From assembly GCF_027942865.1 (NCBI RefSeq), contig NC_134519.1, positions 20,122,248-20,186,247 of the forward strand: DNA of 64,000 nt. The letters run 5' to 3'. This stretch comes from Odontesthes bonariensis. Its lineage: Eukaryota > Chordata > Actinopteri > Atheriniformes > Atherinopsidae. Position 1 is the first letter of the stretch; each line of letters opens with the position of its first letter. The notes beneath the pieces are model-generated. The model was given only the letters and a program-made list of their open reading frames with translations. It was not told the origin of the DNA and did not search any database. The translations under genes were made by a program, and so were the position numbers. Below, one piece after another: positions 23,733-36,128 of this stretch.

Positions 23733-24561
23733 TTAAAGTAATAATTTTCTGTATGATGTTATCAGTCTCTCACACGGTTGTGGAGGAATTTTCTCCCCAC
23801 TCTTCTTTACAACGTTGTTTCAGGTCATTGAGGTTTGCAGAATCTGTTCTTTTTAGACTGTTAGACTGCAAGGTGCCCACATCATCAGCCCTGAACTAAA
23901 CTACAGAAAGTTTCCAGATTTGTGCAGAGACATGCTGAAATCAGCTATTGCCACCAGTGGTCCCTCTGCACACTTTGGGTCTGAGTAGGAAAGGTCATTT
24001 TTCTTTAAACTGTCATCTGAGCAGCATTTACATTCAAACCAAGAAAGGCACATCTATGGAAGAGTTTGTTTCTTTGTCTTTTTACGCTGTAATATGACAA
24101 GTATCTTATTTACAATATGTACCTTTACAGAAAAAGATGTTAATAATCATAGCTGTGCATGTTTTCTCATCTTGGGTAAAACCCCACCCACGTAATTCCT
24201 GCAGATGTGAGGTTTGCTCAGGGGACAGATATTAGATAAAACATAATCCAGCCTGCAGAGACATATAAAGGTAACAGTTTGGCTGGGAGTGCAGCATACA
24301 GTGTTGTATTGTTGTGGATGAAATTCCAGCTAATCATATCTGACCCGGTTGAGTTTTTATCTCTTTTATTGCACTTTTATTGAGTCTGTGATACAGTAAT
24401 GTAAAGAATACAGAAGTAACAAATATATCAGAGCACAGGAGAAGCTGAACTGGGGATGGAAGCATTCTGCAGCTAAAATGACAATAATCACGAAGCTTGA
24501 CTAGGGTGGACTTTTGCAGCTAGTGTGATATAGTGTAATGAAGCTAAATGTGTTTAAGAAC
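23733..24561. other. Intergenic DNA, nothing assigned
   Basis: No coding frame. GAGGAATTTTCTCCCCACTC followed by TTGTTTCAGGTCATTGAGGT near 23785-23840 resembles a dispersed fish repeat end, but no second end was found. Confidence 0.35.
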
Positions 24562-27500
24562 GGTGCTTTTAGCCAGTAGACACAGCCAGGAGTGTTGGGG
24601 CTCCGCTGTTGTAGCTGAGTTTTTTTGCAGTGCTCCAACCTTGTTGTCTTCATTTCCTGAAACATGAGAAAACCCATTAAGATGTGAGTCCCATCATTTG
24701 CATGTAGAAAACTACTTATTATTATTATAAAGCCTTTTGTGCTTTAATCACTTGGTTATTAGCAGGTTCAAATAGAGGTATATGTAAACAAAACACACAA
24801 AGGGAAGAGAAACAAAGCATAGGAGAAACAATTCAAACATATAAAAATTGTCAGAGTAATTCAAGATATTTCATAATATCCCAAATTTTACCCTCTGAGA
24901 CTTTAAAGCAACGCTCGAAAAGTTTGTGAACCTTGAAACAATGTACTTCCGACTCATTTTCGAGCACACCGACTTCTCTTTTGCACATTCCCGGGCTGAG
25001 ACTAGCTGAGACTAACTGAGATACCACAGTTTACAACTTCGTTTTCCAGCCCTGCTGCAAACAGAGATTTGTTTTATGACAGTGGTTACACCCCCCAATT
25101 TTCCAGAGTTACTTTAAAGTAGGAATGATAAATGGCTAAGCAGAGAAGACAGACGACACTGAAGTTGGCATCCGATTCGCCAGCCTCCGATTCGCGAATT
25201 AAAGGGATGGGCATAAAGGGCCATTTCACTGCATTTTTTGCATTTTGATCGCCCTAAACTAGGGCCTGTATGGAAACTACATTAGTTATACTGCTCAAAT
25301 CTGGATAGAATTATTCTAAAGAGGCTGTATATTCATTAAAACCTTGTCTGGGATTTGTGAAACCTTTTTCTGATTTGTGAAAATGCAGAACAGGGCCATT
25401 TTACTGCTTTTTTTGGATTCTGATCACCCTAAACTAGGTCCATAAAGATGAACATGGAGAGACGAGGACTTCTGTGAATTTTGGGGCAAAGAAAGGTTTC
25501 ACAAATCATAAAGTGTGTTTGAAAGAATTTATATCATGCTGAATAATTAAGCCCATATTTAATTATATTTCATACAGGTTTTGGTTTTGGATGGTCCAAA
25601 ATGAAAATAAAAAAGAAAGAACCTGAACAGTCAGGACTGGCGTAGTGGGAAATTGCTTCTGGGGACAAGCGCAAGGGGCGTGTCCCATAGTGAGATACCT
25701 CACTCATGTTTCAGAGAACAAGGGTTAATTTCTTAACCTATAGTTTCTCTGTTTTAATGTTGTCCATCAGCCTTTGATGTGTCATGGTCTCATAATTCCC
25801 ACCTGCGCAACTGCGTTAACAGCGAAATATGGGGTTCTCTGAGGATTTTTTTTTTTAAATAATTTTTTTAGGAATAGAGTTTTCCTCTGTATTATGAAAT
25901 GAGCACATACAAAGTACTAATATGATCAATTAAAAAATAATTATTTTTGTGTTGTTGTATATTGCAATAAACCACTGCACAAGCCTAACCACACTGTTCC
26001 TGATTAGCTCGAACCTTTAAAACCCTTTCAGATATTTTTTCTTTCTTTTTTAAATGTTTTTTTATGATTATTATTATTATTATAACAAATATCCAGAAAT
26101 GAAGATGGCTGGTTTAACAACACCCCCCTCAGTACTATGCATTTTTCCAGATAAATTCATTAGACCGAGCCAGCGCTCTGGCAAAAAAACCTGAAATATT
26201 TCCACATGATGCAGCTGAAAGAGCTGTGATGTCATGTCATTGTTAAGGAAACCTGAAGAAAAACCTGTTCAATTACAGACTCTTGGATGATACAATTTAA
26301 TTTGAAGCACTTTAGTAGAAAAAAAGCTTCTTCTGAGTTTTAAAGGCATTCTACCAACAGGATGATATCTACTGTAAACTGCCTCCCATGTTTGTTCTGT
26401 CATATCTGTGGAATGAGGCTATGACTCAAAGAAGAAAGACTAAATCAAATGTTACAGCTGATCATTTAGAATTCCGATTAGTAAAATATTCCTTATGTGT
26501 CTGACACAGACTGCAGAAAGCTTTGTCGGGTCTGCTTTTAAGAGTGTTGCATCAGAAGATGGTCGTTCTCTGAGGCAAAGTTATTGTTTGGTGTTTCATT
26601 CAACAGAGGAGAGGGTAAGTGTAAAAACTGTTCATTTTTATTGATTCCAGCACCAAAGCAGCATGTAAAATGTAAATGCAAACATTTTGTTTTAAACACA
26701 TAATTTACGAATAATGTCTTTAAAGAACAACACTGTCCCACTGGTTGTCTTTCAGTCCCAACTGTCTGCGTCTTGTCTGGACTGTGTTATTTCTGCAGGT
26801 GTAGGTGAGCAGATCTTCTTCTCTGTGTGTCTGTGAGGAGCTTCACACACGGAGACGGCTTCATCTGTACGGCTCGGTGTGGGATGCTTTTCATCGTTTC
26901 AGCTGGGGCCGATCAACAGTCCGGTGTCTGGGAGCAGATTTGGTGCTGGAGTGTGTTCAGGGGACGGCTGTGCTGCTGGAGCTTCCTGGGACTGGTGGAT
27001 GTCCACTGTGAGGTGCTACAAGGAAGACAGAAAGAAAGTCCTGATTTAAGCTTAAGCATAACTTTGTGACAATTTTGTCATCTTTTGTTTTTAAAATAGC
27101 AGCTTGTTTCTTTACTTTATTCTATAATATCAGCTAATATCATCTAACTGCAGTATATAATGTGCCTTTTAACTAATCACGACTTTGTGACACTAAAAAG
27201 GACCTACCCCAAGTCCTCCTTTATCTCTTTTTTTTTTAACATCAGCTTCTCTCAACCGGCTGGGAGCTCCTCGTCGTCACGGAAACCCTGGGTGCATAAC
27301 GGCAATGTCGGGTCCACAGTCTCTCTCCTTCAGACCTGCGCTGGAGTCTTCTCTCATCCATGATCACCTCGGTAAAACACAGCAGGAAAAGAAAGGAAAA
27401 ACTGCACAAGTACTCAACATGTGTGAGCTAGCACACATTGATTTCTGTAGATTTCGTTCATTAGTCAGACGGAATCATGCACTCACCTGTTTTGCACAAT

Positions 27501-28169
27501 ACGTTACCTGCGGTAGCTCAGGTGTTCCACTTTGTCCTCCGTTGGTGTCAGAGTTGTTGTTTCTTTGTCATCCGCTGGTCCTTCCATCAGCAGGAAGCCC
27601 ACAGAGGCTCAGGCCAGCGTGACATGTGTTCACACAAAAGAGGAACATCAGAGGTGGACACTTTATTAATCCTGTGAGGGGAAATCCTTTAACTTCCCCT
27701 CGCAGGATTAATAAAGTACTTTGATTTGAATCAGGCCTGGATCAGAAGGAGGGACCCCCTCCTGAAACTTAGCCTGTGAAGACAGTTCCACCTTCCTGTA
27801 CTTATATGACTGTGACATGACACAGGTAGCAGTGAAGAGAATGCTTACTATTATATCTAGTTTGCAAATGAATTACAAAGCCAAGTCCTGCAGATAAACC
27901 GGTTTGTATCACTCCACAACACACTCGCTCACAGTGCTATCTTTTGCCTGAAAAAATTCCAAAGGTGAGTTCAGTGCGTCCCCCTCTTTCTCTCTGACAT
28001 GCAGCAACCACTCAATCAAAGCGATAACTACCAGGTGACCACGACACCGTTACGTATTATGATGATTCCACCTTAGAACAGAACACAAGTTTTATAAACC
28101 ATACGTAATCTTTTACCTCCGTCAATATTTCCACTCGGCCCCCGAAGCGTTGTCTGACTCTAACCCAAC

Positions 28170-28300
28170 ATCAACACCAGAGTTTGGGTGCCTTGCCCAA
28201 GGACACTTCAACATCTGAACTTGAGGATGTGGGGATCAAACTACCAACCCTTTGATTAGTGGATGACCCGCTCTTTCTCCTGACACACTGCCACCCCGTC
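28170..28300 (-). mobile_element. SINE fragment shared by both arms
   Basis: On the minus strand this reads GGTGGCAGTGTGTCAGGAG, GGTTGGTAGTTTGATCCCCA and GTCCTTGGGCAAGGCACC, a tRNA-derived SINE head and body. The mirror copy is at about 42680-42810, so the SINE was in place before the inverted duplication. Confidence 0.6.
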
Positions 28301-29157
28301 TCTCACTTTCTCGCAAGCTGTCATTTATCTCTTTGAGGTCTCACCCGACAGGTGAACGTAACATTTGATAACCGATCCACGGGTCAAATAAATCTAATGT
28401 TACCAGTAAATGGTCAATATGTATCAGAAATTCTACATTTTTAAATAAATACACATTAGGTTAGCCCCTGAATAACAACCTACACATGATATTTCTTATC
28501 AGTTTTGGGTCTTCTTCTTTTGTCTTCACCTGTCCTTTTGTGCTTTGCTACTCTGTCCATTCATCTTCCTGCCATGTTACGTATTTGGAATGCCACTCTT
28601 TGACTCTCTCCTGTGGTTTTTATATATTCTTTATATATTTTATATATAATCTTCATTAGCTCAGACCAGTTATAGTTAAAGCTCACTTTGTTTGCCATGC
28701 CTGCCTTCTGTGCCCTGCATTTGAGTCCTCTTCACAACATTCTCATAACATTTAGTATTACAGCATTACATTGGCCTGGTGCAAGACGCTACCGCAGGCT
28801 GTGCCAGCCCTGCCCAATGTAAAACACCGCTCTAAAATATTGTGTTCCAAAATCTAGCAACCGGATAAAGAAAGACCCTGGTGCAATACGCTACCTAAGG
28901 CATTACCAGTCCAGCTAGACTCAAATGTTACCTACTAAAGTTTAAGAAAACAAAATTTAGCGAGCGGTAAAGAAAGGCGCTGGATGACAACTTTAGTCTG
29001 AGTCACTGCTGTCATCCCATCTCGCCCTCTTAACATCCCAGCCTAGACTCTGTGGGAAGCTGAGGCCAGAGGTTGAGGGAGGTGGCTTTGGAGAGAACTG
29101 CTCCTCTCCAAAGCTCTCCTCACAACTCTTCCTCGGCCTCTTAGCATCGGGCTGCGA

Positions 29158-29823
29158 TTATTCGCTTTCCTCCCTGCTCCTCTTTCTGGAGGTGCCAGGG
29201 CCAGAAGCGGAACAATCGGAGTCCTCTGCATCGCTTTCCTCCAGATCAGACCAACAAACTTTTCCCTCAGAGGACGAGTACACGGATTCCTCACTGGTAC
29301 AACTATCTGTATCAGAGTCATCTACATCGCTTTCCTCTAGATCAAACCAAGCTTCTCCCTCAGAGTACAAGTACAGTGTGCCCTCACTGAAACAGCTATC
29401 TGTATCAGAGTCCTCTGCACCATGAACACAAGCCCAAGTATCACAGACTTCCGACCAAAAAGACAAGTCAGGGACGTCAACATCATTATAAACTACACCA
29501 ATAGGACCTCTCAGCACATTCTCATCATCTGAGGAGACATAGCTAGCGAGACTGTTACCGTCATCTTCATCGATGATGCGGGGCAGCTCGGTGTATTCCT
29601 CAGCTGCAGGACGCTCTCCGATGTAGCCAAGACCTGCGAGAAAGAAAGTTGAATTGCAAACATTTTAGTACTTCTCTTTAAAGGATGTGCTGAAACACGA
29701 CATGTAAATAGTCGAAGAAAAAAACCCACACATAAACAAGTACACCAGCCAGTGAGCTTCACATTCTGACAGGCAACAAATTATGCAGGAAGCTCACATA
29801 AGACTCGACTTTGCAACCGGATT

Positions 29824-29911
<88 letters not shown>

Positions 29912-30833
29912 TGAGAACGCCAGTACCTAACATGCAGCATGCACCATCACCTCAAGAGTTAAAACACTTAAATTTGCCTTACCTTAGAAATAAAACGTAT
30001 TTGGTTCAACACAAACAGTATACATAGTGCATTAATATCGGTGGACTTCATTTTGAACAACCCAAAGCATTTTTTTTCGGAGGGAAAAACTACATAACGC
30101 CCAGATGAAACAAGTTTTAAGGAAGGCAGAAGTAAAAAAACAACAAAAAAACAGGGCAACTGGGTGAATGTACAAAAATATGACTTTCATCAGTACAAAA
30201 ATGAGTAGGAGGCACAAAAAGCTGTTTGCTCACTTATAACAGATCCAATTATTGTGTATTTTGATAAAAACAGACCACAAAGTTAAATTTCATATATCAG
30301 GTAAACTCAGCTGGTTGACGCCGGGACGTTCTGAGTCTGTTCAGAAAGCTTATTTTAATAGTTCCATAGTTTCCATAGTGACCAACAACAACAAAAAAAT
30401 GCATTCAGAGCATTTTATGAAAAAACTCTAAGTCGCCATTTTTGTTTTCTAAAATTGTGAGACAAAATTGGACAAAACAGATGCTTTCCACCAAAAAATA
30501 ACATTCTTTTTAAATCACTAAACCGCCATTAGGGATAACACTTTTCCCGGGAATTCAAATAAACGCGGACCAACTTTATGCTACATCCAGAAACTTTACA
30601 GTGTAAACCAATGATGTTGCTAAACTCTGGGGAATTTCTTTCTCTACGACCTTTATATCCACCAAAGTGATGGCTCCTATAAGTGCCATAACAGACAATA
30701 TTCCTATTTTGGGGGAATTAATTATTTCTAATGAAATAAATCATTGACATGAAGGAAAAACCATTTAATTTTGCTCACTGGTTGGACGTGGCAGTCTTCC
30801 GACCAGGTGTTCCTCTCCGAGTGCTTGCATCAT
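29158..30833 (-). pseudogene. Acidic Ser/Asp-rich protein, left-arm copy with premature stop
   Basis: Mirror of the open copy at 40215-41988. Exon 1 is 30833-30779 (MMQALGEEHLVGRLPRPT) and exon 2 runs from 29633. In exon 2 the frame reaches GAA TAA at 29163-29158, where the right copy has GAA GAA, so the protein loses its last 56 residues; homologous sequence continues unused to the original stop at 28993-28995. Other differences include Cys to Arg in exon 1, Gly to Ser across the junction, Ile to Thr and Glu to Asp in exon 2. A shortened 174-aa product cannot be excluded, because splice sites and the TATAAAA (minus strand, near 30980) are retained. Confidence 0.6.
29825..29909. repeat. (AC)n microsatellite, expanded in the left arm
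   Basis: About 85 bp of AC here correspond to only 24 bp of GT at 41131-41154 in the right arm, inside the intron of the acidic gene. Both are flanked by the same unique sequence. Confidence 0.95.
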
Positions 30834-31427
30834 TTCAGGTTGAGTTTTTTCTTCTTCCTTCGGTGATTCACCAACTTTTTCAGCAATAAAAGGCCGAGCA
30901 GGTTTTTTACCAAAGCTTTGTGGATGTTCAGTCCAAGTTCAGGTAAAAAGGAAGGAAGTAAAGAACGCAGCGACGTTTTATAGGGGATCGAACGTGCTGC
31001 GTTCTGTTTCCATGACTTTTCCAGACGCACGCACGCAAGTAGGCTACGTGTGCGTGAGACAGATTTTCATGATAAATTGCCAATTTATTTGCGCTTAAAA
31101 AGTGGTATCGAAATCGTTCAGGAGATATTAACCTGCAGCACCTGATGTGTCCACACATATAGAGACGCCATGACATGACAGGCCACATCATGTTGAGCCA
31201 AAGAACAGCCGATAAAGCCATGGTATCATAATTATAAACCATAACCTGATCAACTAACAAGCTCTCGATGTTTCAATGGTCTAAAAGCTGACAGCTGGTC
31301 AGCCGGGGCGCTCCTTCGCGTGCGACCCAGCAGCCTGCGTCTCTATCTTTTAATGTTTTGAACTGCTTAAACTTAATTTCCCGTATGAATGTGTACTGTC
31401 AGTGATTTTCAGCCATGCAAATTTTGG

Positions 31428-31673
31428 GAACTCTCTTGGAGCTTTTTGTGCTCTTCCTCTCGGTATCGTTGTATCGTTGTTACTGTTCCCCTACCTGTTG
31501 GGAAGCAGGTGGACGCGGAATTACCGGGAGAGCATACAGCAGAGAGTTTCTCCTCTCGTTGCAGACTTCAATCTCCGGGATTATCCCCGAAACCATCCCG
31601 AGGGCACTGCAGACAACAGGTGTTGTGCCGAATTCAGCACCCCTGCCGTCAGATCCACCCCCTCGCGGGAGCG
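31428..31673. other. Left-arm-specific 246 bp
   Basis: Pairing with the right arm breaks at 31428 and resumes at 31674. The interval is GC-richer than average and open in all three plus-strand frames, which is more likely composition than coding. In the right arm the same place is filled by about 1.04 kb of different sequence (38576-39617). Confidence 0.5.
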
Positions 31674-31832
31674 AGCGCGCACCACTCGTTTGTTCAGAAA
31701 GTGAAGCATTTCGCCTAAACAAACGCTGGGGAACATACTATTCTACGATTTAAGTATTTATGAAGGAAATGGAAGAGAAGAACATCTGTTACTTTCTGTC
31801 ATTAAAAAACTAAGGAAGGGTCTCCTCTTCGT

Positions 31833-31998
31833 CGGTGGCTTAGTGGGTTATCAGCCGCCCCATGTACAGAGGCTATGTCCTCGCTGCAGCTGGCCCCGGT
31901 TCGAGTCCCGCACTGGATGGCCCTTTGCTGCACGTCTTCCCCATCTCTCTGCCCCTGCTTCCTGTCTCTCTTCAACTGTCTATCCATTAAAGGCATAA
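31833..31998 (+). mobile_element. tRNA-derived SINE (GGTTCGAGTCC type)
   Basis: Head GTCGGTGGCTTAGTGGGTTA (A box), GGTTCGAGTCCCGCACTGGA (B box), body CTGCACGTCTTCCCCATCTC, CTGCCCCTGCTTCCTGTCTC, and the tail TTAAAGGCATAAAA. A truncated inverted copy of its first half is at 38332-38413, at the equivalent place in the right arm. Confidence 0.85.
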
Positions 31999-31999
31999 A

Positions 32000-33180
32000 A
32001 AATAAATAAAAAAAAGTCTAAAGAGTGTACCGATGTTCTTCTCAACACAAAATTGCGTTATAGTGAACGCAAAACAACACTTTTCTGTTCTGTGAAAATA
32101 TATACCCCAGCCATAAGTACAAAATGACTTGATTTTTTTCAAAACAAGGTGAATATATTTGACTTGGGGTTTCACAACACTAAATATGATTCCAGCTTTT
32201 GTTGCAAGGTTCAAAAAGTAAGTGCTTTTATTTGTGTTAACCTGTAGGCTGTATAGGTCGAAACAATAGCCTTCTGATCCTGAATATCACTATATGAAAA
32301 GGTAATTTGATCTATGCCTGATAGACAAGTCATAGCATCTGTGTGTTTCTCACCATTAAAGGACATATTCTCATATTCAATAGCTACACTTGTTTTTAAG
32401 AAATTTAATATTTTTCTTGCTGCTTTATAAGATAAAATACAATAAACCAATCCCCCATCCACCACTAACATATCTGTTATCAGACCTATCAAACTCATAC
32501 ATATATTGGCACCAAATTCATGCAGTTAAAAGTACCTAATGCTGAGGTCAAAGAAATAAAATTGTGCAGATGGGGAGCATTTCATGGCAGGCCTTGTGTT
32601 CCCTTTCCTGTGATACAGCATGTACCCCCTGCTTAAGTCTTACTGTAAAGCTGTCACATGCACTAAACTGACTCTGGTTCAACACACTAGTCTTTTTTTT
32701 TTTTTACTGTGAAAAGCATTTGATGCTGGGATCAACAGAAGAAATATTAAGGGGGGGGGGGGGTGCATATCACGGCAGGGCTAGTTTTCTACTTGCCGGA
32801 ATTAGCACCCCCCCCCTTAACTTTTACTAGGAAGGTGGCACATGCTTGAAAATGACTCCCCTCATCAGTATCAGTCCTTTGACTACAATCTGAAAAGGTA
32901 TTTTATTCTGGGAGAAACAGAAAAACAATTATCCCACTAGGATATTGTAATTTATACCTGGTGATTACACATATTCACCCCAACTCTTCTTTTGGGAAAT
33001 GTGCACACAAAATCATTGGGAGCATATACATAATTTATTGTGATGAAAAAGCACTTTGAACACTGAACACCTTCACAATAAACATATCACAATAGCTTTC
33101 TATGAAAACAAACAAAAATATCAACAATAAAAAACATTTTAACAATATAAAAACAAATAGAATAAATAACAAGGGTGTGG
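32000..33180. other. Spacer DNA, AT-rich, no gene
   Basis: This part of the palindrome centre has no partner in the right arm and no coding frame that looks real. A 95-codon minus-strand frame (32211-32498) reads IGLITDMLVVDGGLVYCILS and could be a decayed fragment, but I cannot assign it. It also contains the G-run/C-run hairpin at 32748-32820. Confidence 0.4.
32748..32820. repeat. G13/C9 inverted repeat
   Basis: TTAA, thirteen G and TGC (32748-32766) pair with GCA, nine C and TTAA (32805-32820) around a loop of about 38 bases. The outer TTAA on both sides suggests possible termini of a very short element. Confidence 0.7.
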
Positions 33181-33650
33181 AGGGGGCGTGGTGCATCAGC
33201 TGCAGGAGAGAGGTGTGGAGAGAGCTCAGGGGAGCAGCACCAGGTGAGTGATTAGTCCACCAGCATCCACTTGTCTAATCACTCTCCTTTATAAACACAG
33301 TAGCGTGCTGGAACCAGGAGAGAGGAGGAGAACAAGCCGGCAGACAGCGCAGGAAGCGCAGGAGGGAAGCCGAGCTGAAAGGATCACTGAAAGGATCACT
33401 GAACGAATCACTGAAAGAGTGAATAAGAATAAAGCATTATAACTTCATCAAAGATCTCAGTCGTACTTTCCCAGCTGAAGGAACCCGCAGTGGCTGTGAT
33501 TACGCCACAAAGGGACAGCATTATTTACAAGCGGGACACAAGAACTCCTCATCCACTGGAGGCCAATCCACACAATTCTGGTGGTACCACCTCTGACACA
33601 CGCCACAGCAAATCTGGGAAAATAGGGAAGTGTAGTGGTATGCACATTTT
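33180..33650 (+). repeat. Unclassified repeat-like segment with 12-bp tandem units
   Basis: GC-richer DNA in an AT-rich spacer, with CTTTATAAACACAG (TATA-like, near 33287) and an imperfect 12-bp tandem GAAAGGATCACT, about four units, at 33377-33421. The style suggests the promoter side of a retroelement or an LTR remnant, but no partner end was found. Confidence 0.3.
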
Positions 33651-33939
33651 AGATTATAAAGTCTCCTTAAATATAGGATAACTCTAAATTAATTGACTAA
33701 TAATATCTTTAATATTCCTTCATCTCACCAACACAATTGTTTTGTTCTGGCTAAAAAACTATTTTCTACAGCACATGTACAATGGAAAGTAAGTAATCTT
33801 GCATGTCAACACAAAACGAGTACAACATAAGTGATGCCTGTATTAGTAGTACCTGTAGATGCCGATGATGCAGAAGAATGTAGTAATCAATTGTTGTAAA
33901 TAACCAGGGGAACATTGATACAGTAAAAACTATTCCTTT

Positions 33940-34592
33940 TCATTTTTCTATTTCTACTACCAAGATAAATAAGTATGGGCTGATTGGACAGCCTTGTCTA
34001 ACCCCTGCTTTAATTGGAAAACGTGTAGTTGTTCCGCTGGTAAGAGCAACAGCACTATTTATGTCCTTATAGCATGTCTTGACAAAATTACAGAACCCAT
34101 TCCCAAATCCAAAGTATTCAAGAGACTGAAGGAGGGAGTTATGTTCTAAAGTATCAAATGGTTTGAAAAAAATCTAAGAAGAGTATAAAACCTTCATCTT
34201 CTATCATATCACTGTAATCTATAATGTTGAATTAACCTGATGTTATTATGAATAGATCTATTCTTCATGAAGCCTGACTGAGACTCACTATCACATTGTT
34301 CAATACCTGTTTTAAGACGGTTTGCAAAAACATAAGTTAAAATCTTGTAGTCTGTTGTGAGAAGTGTAATAGGTCTTCTATTATCTAAAACCATTGAATT
34401 TTTCCCTGGTTTGGGAATTAGTATTATAATCCCCTGTTTCATGGTTGGGGAAAGTATGTGACTGTTTAATATGTCAAGGAATGTGTGGAAAAGAAAATGG
34501 CGCAATACTGGCCAAAAATGTTTGTAGAAATTGGCAGTTAAGCCATCAACACCAGGGGATTTGTTCATTTTAATTTTACTGATAACCATCAC
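33940..34592 (-). mobile_element. L1/Tx1-like LINE: reverse transcriptase fragment
   Basis: The minus-strand frame reads KSPGVDGLTANFYKHFWPVL, GIIILIPKPGKNSMVLDNRR and ITLLTTDYKILTYVFANRL, the finger and palm start of an L1-type reverse transcriptase. After a frame break it continues with GVRQGCPISPYLFILVVE near 33950-34000. The catalytic YADD/FADD block is not found, so the element is truncated or deleted before it. Stops and frame changes show it is inactive. Confidence 0.8.
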
Positions 34593-35035
34593 AAGTGTCC
34601 CTGAATACTTCTGTAATTTGTGGAATGTGGTGTTTCATGCCTTCAAAGAAAGTGAGTGTCTTGTTCTCTGAGCACTTTGCAGTATGCAGTTGTCTATAGA
34701 AAGTTAGAATCTCTTTAGAAATAACATTTTGATCCTTGCATAGGTTCTAATCAATCAATAAGGAACTTATTTCATTCCTGTCTGGTTTTTTCAAGGCGAC
34801 AGAAATATGCTGAGTTTTTTTCCCCCTCTTCTATCCATTTAGCCCAAGATCTAACATAAGCACCTTTTGCTTTTCTAGCATACATATCATCCAACTTTGT
34901 CTGCAGTGTCAATAGAGTTTGTTTGTCATTATCTGTAAGTGTGGGCTTGTTGCATGTAGTGTTCAGCTCCTTATTGAGTTTCAGTTCCTCCTGTCTTTGG
35001 GACATTTTAAGATTTTTACTGTAGGCAATTGAATA

Positions 35036-35803
35036 TTACCTGATTTTGTACTTACAGAATTCCCATTTCTGTATGTATGAGAAAAAGTCATCCATATCTC
35101 TAACCTCTTTTATAAGTTGCTCAATACCTCTACAGTAACCATCATGTGAAAGTAACTCTGAGTGGAATTTCCAGTAACCCTTAGAATGAAATTGTTGTTC
35201 AGGGGGTTGTAGCACCAGAGATATAACTGAATGATCTGTCAGTGGAGCTGCTGACATGTTAACCTCAGACACCAGTCCTAAAAGAGGGTCTGATAGCAAC
35301 CAGTAATCCAACCTAGACCTATGATTCCCATTTGGTTGAACCCAAGAAAATTGTACTTTGTTACCATTGTAGTGCCTCCATGCATCTTGTAGCGCATTTG
35401 AATGACAGAATTCTTGGAATGTCTTATTCGCTGTGAAAGTATGGCCTCTTGAGGGAGACCTATCCAACCATTCATCGTTTACCACGTTAAGATCCCCTCC
35501 TAATAAAACATTTTCGCACTGGTAAGATAGTTTGCATCTCTCTATTTTGTTTGATAAGACCTTTAACAAGTCCAGATTCTTCTGTCTGTTGTTGTACCCA
35601 AACACATTCAGTAAAATGAGCCTGGAGTCATTTAAGTCCATCACTACAATCAACCAATGTCCATGTCCGTCTGCCTTTACATGCAAGTGTTTCCCAGAAC
35701 AGTTATTTGGCAGAATTGCCACTCCTCCTGACCGTTCTGTGCCATGACTGAAAAAAATCTTCTCTCCCCATTGCTGTGTCCAAAATGTTTCATCCTCCCT
35801 CAT
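35036..35803 (-). mobile_element. L1/Tx1-like LINE: AP endonuclease domain
   Basis: A 255-codon minus-strand frame contains SGGVAILPNN, LLGGDLNVVNDEWLDRSPSR (the GDxN catalytic block), SWVQPNGNHRSRLDYWLLSD (the SRLDY block) and LTDHSVISLVL (the SDH-type block, here TDH). These are motifs of the APE-type endonuclease that begins L1 ORF2. The domain is open here although its first residues are missing; frames 34772-35005 continue toward the reverse transcriptase with breaks. Confidence 0.85.
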
Positions 35804-36128
35804 AGAATGCGTCTCCTATATAAACGTGAAAGTACTTTTCTGCCCTTTGCAAAACAAAAACAAAGCTTTCCTTTTCGTGTTGTCTTTAAGACCCCTTACA
35901 TTTAAAGATATAACAGAAACTTCTATGGTAAACGACATAAACAAAATGATTTAAATAAAATAAAATAAAATGATAGAGCCAAACAGGCTACTCTAGTGGT
36001 TTTAACTCAAGCACCTGCCGTTGAAGAAACGGTAAGATTTTACTTTCAGCAATGCCCCTAATAAACATTTTTCTCCCTTTATTTATTTATTTTTTTATCA
36101 AAGTCAGCTGGTATACCGTTCACCTCTC

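Larger units (their letters stand above)
24562..31427. repeat. Left arm of a giant inverted repeat
   Basis: The reverse complement of this interval is found at 39618-47421. Paired landmarks: GGAGTGTTGGGGCTCCGCTG (24592) with its mirror near 47380; the 26538-26741 block with 44202-44435; acidic-gene exon 2 (29633) with 41348; acidic-gene exon 1 (30833) with 40215; CAGCCATGCAAATTTTGGG (31412) with its mirror near 39618. Differences are scattered substitutions, a longer (AC)n here, and a ~1-kb insertion present only in the right arm. Long exact words shared throughout show high identity, though I did not compute it. Outside 24562 and beyond 31427 the pairing stops. Confidence 0.92.

Noticed and set aside
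29192..29425. Ser-rich 77-codon frame opposite the acidic gene (also 41556-41789)
   Set aside because: Reverse-strand shadow of the Asp/Glu/Ser repeat codons; it lacks splice or promoter signals of its own.
31389..31753. Three overlapping ~100-codon plus-strand frames
   Set aside because: All three frames are open at once in GC-rich sequence; only part of the interval is shared with the other arm and no codon bias distinguishes one frame.
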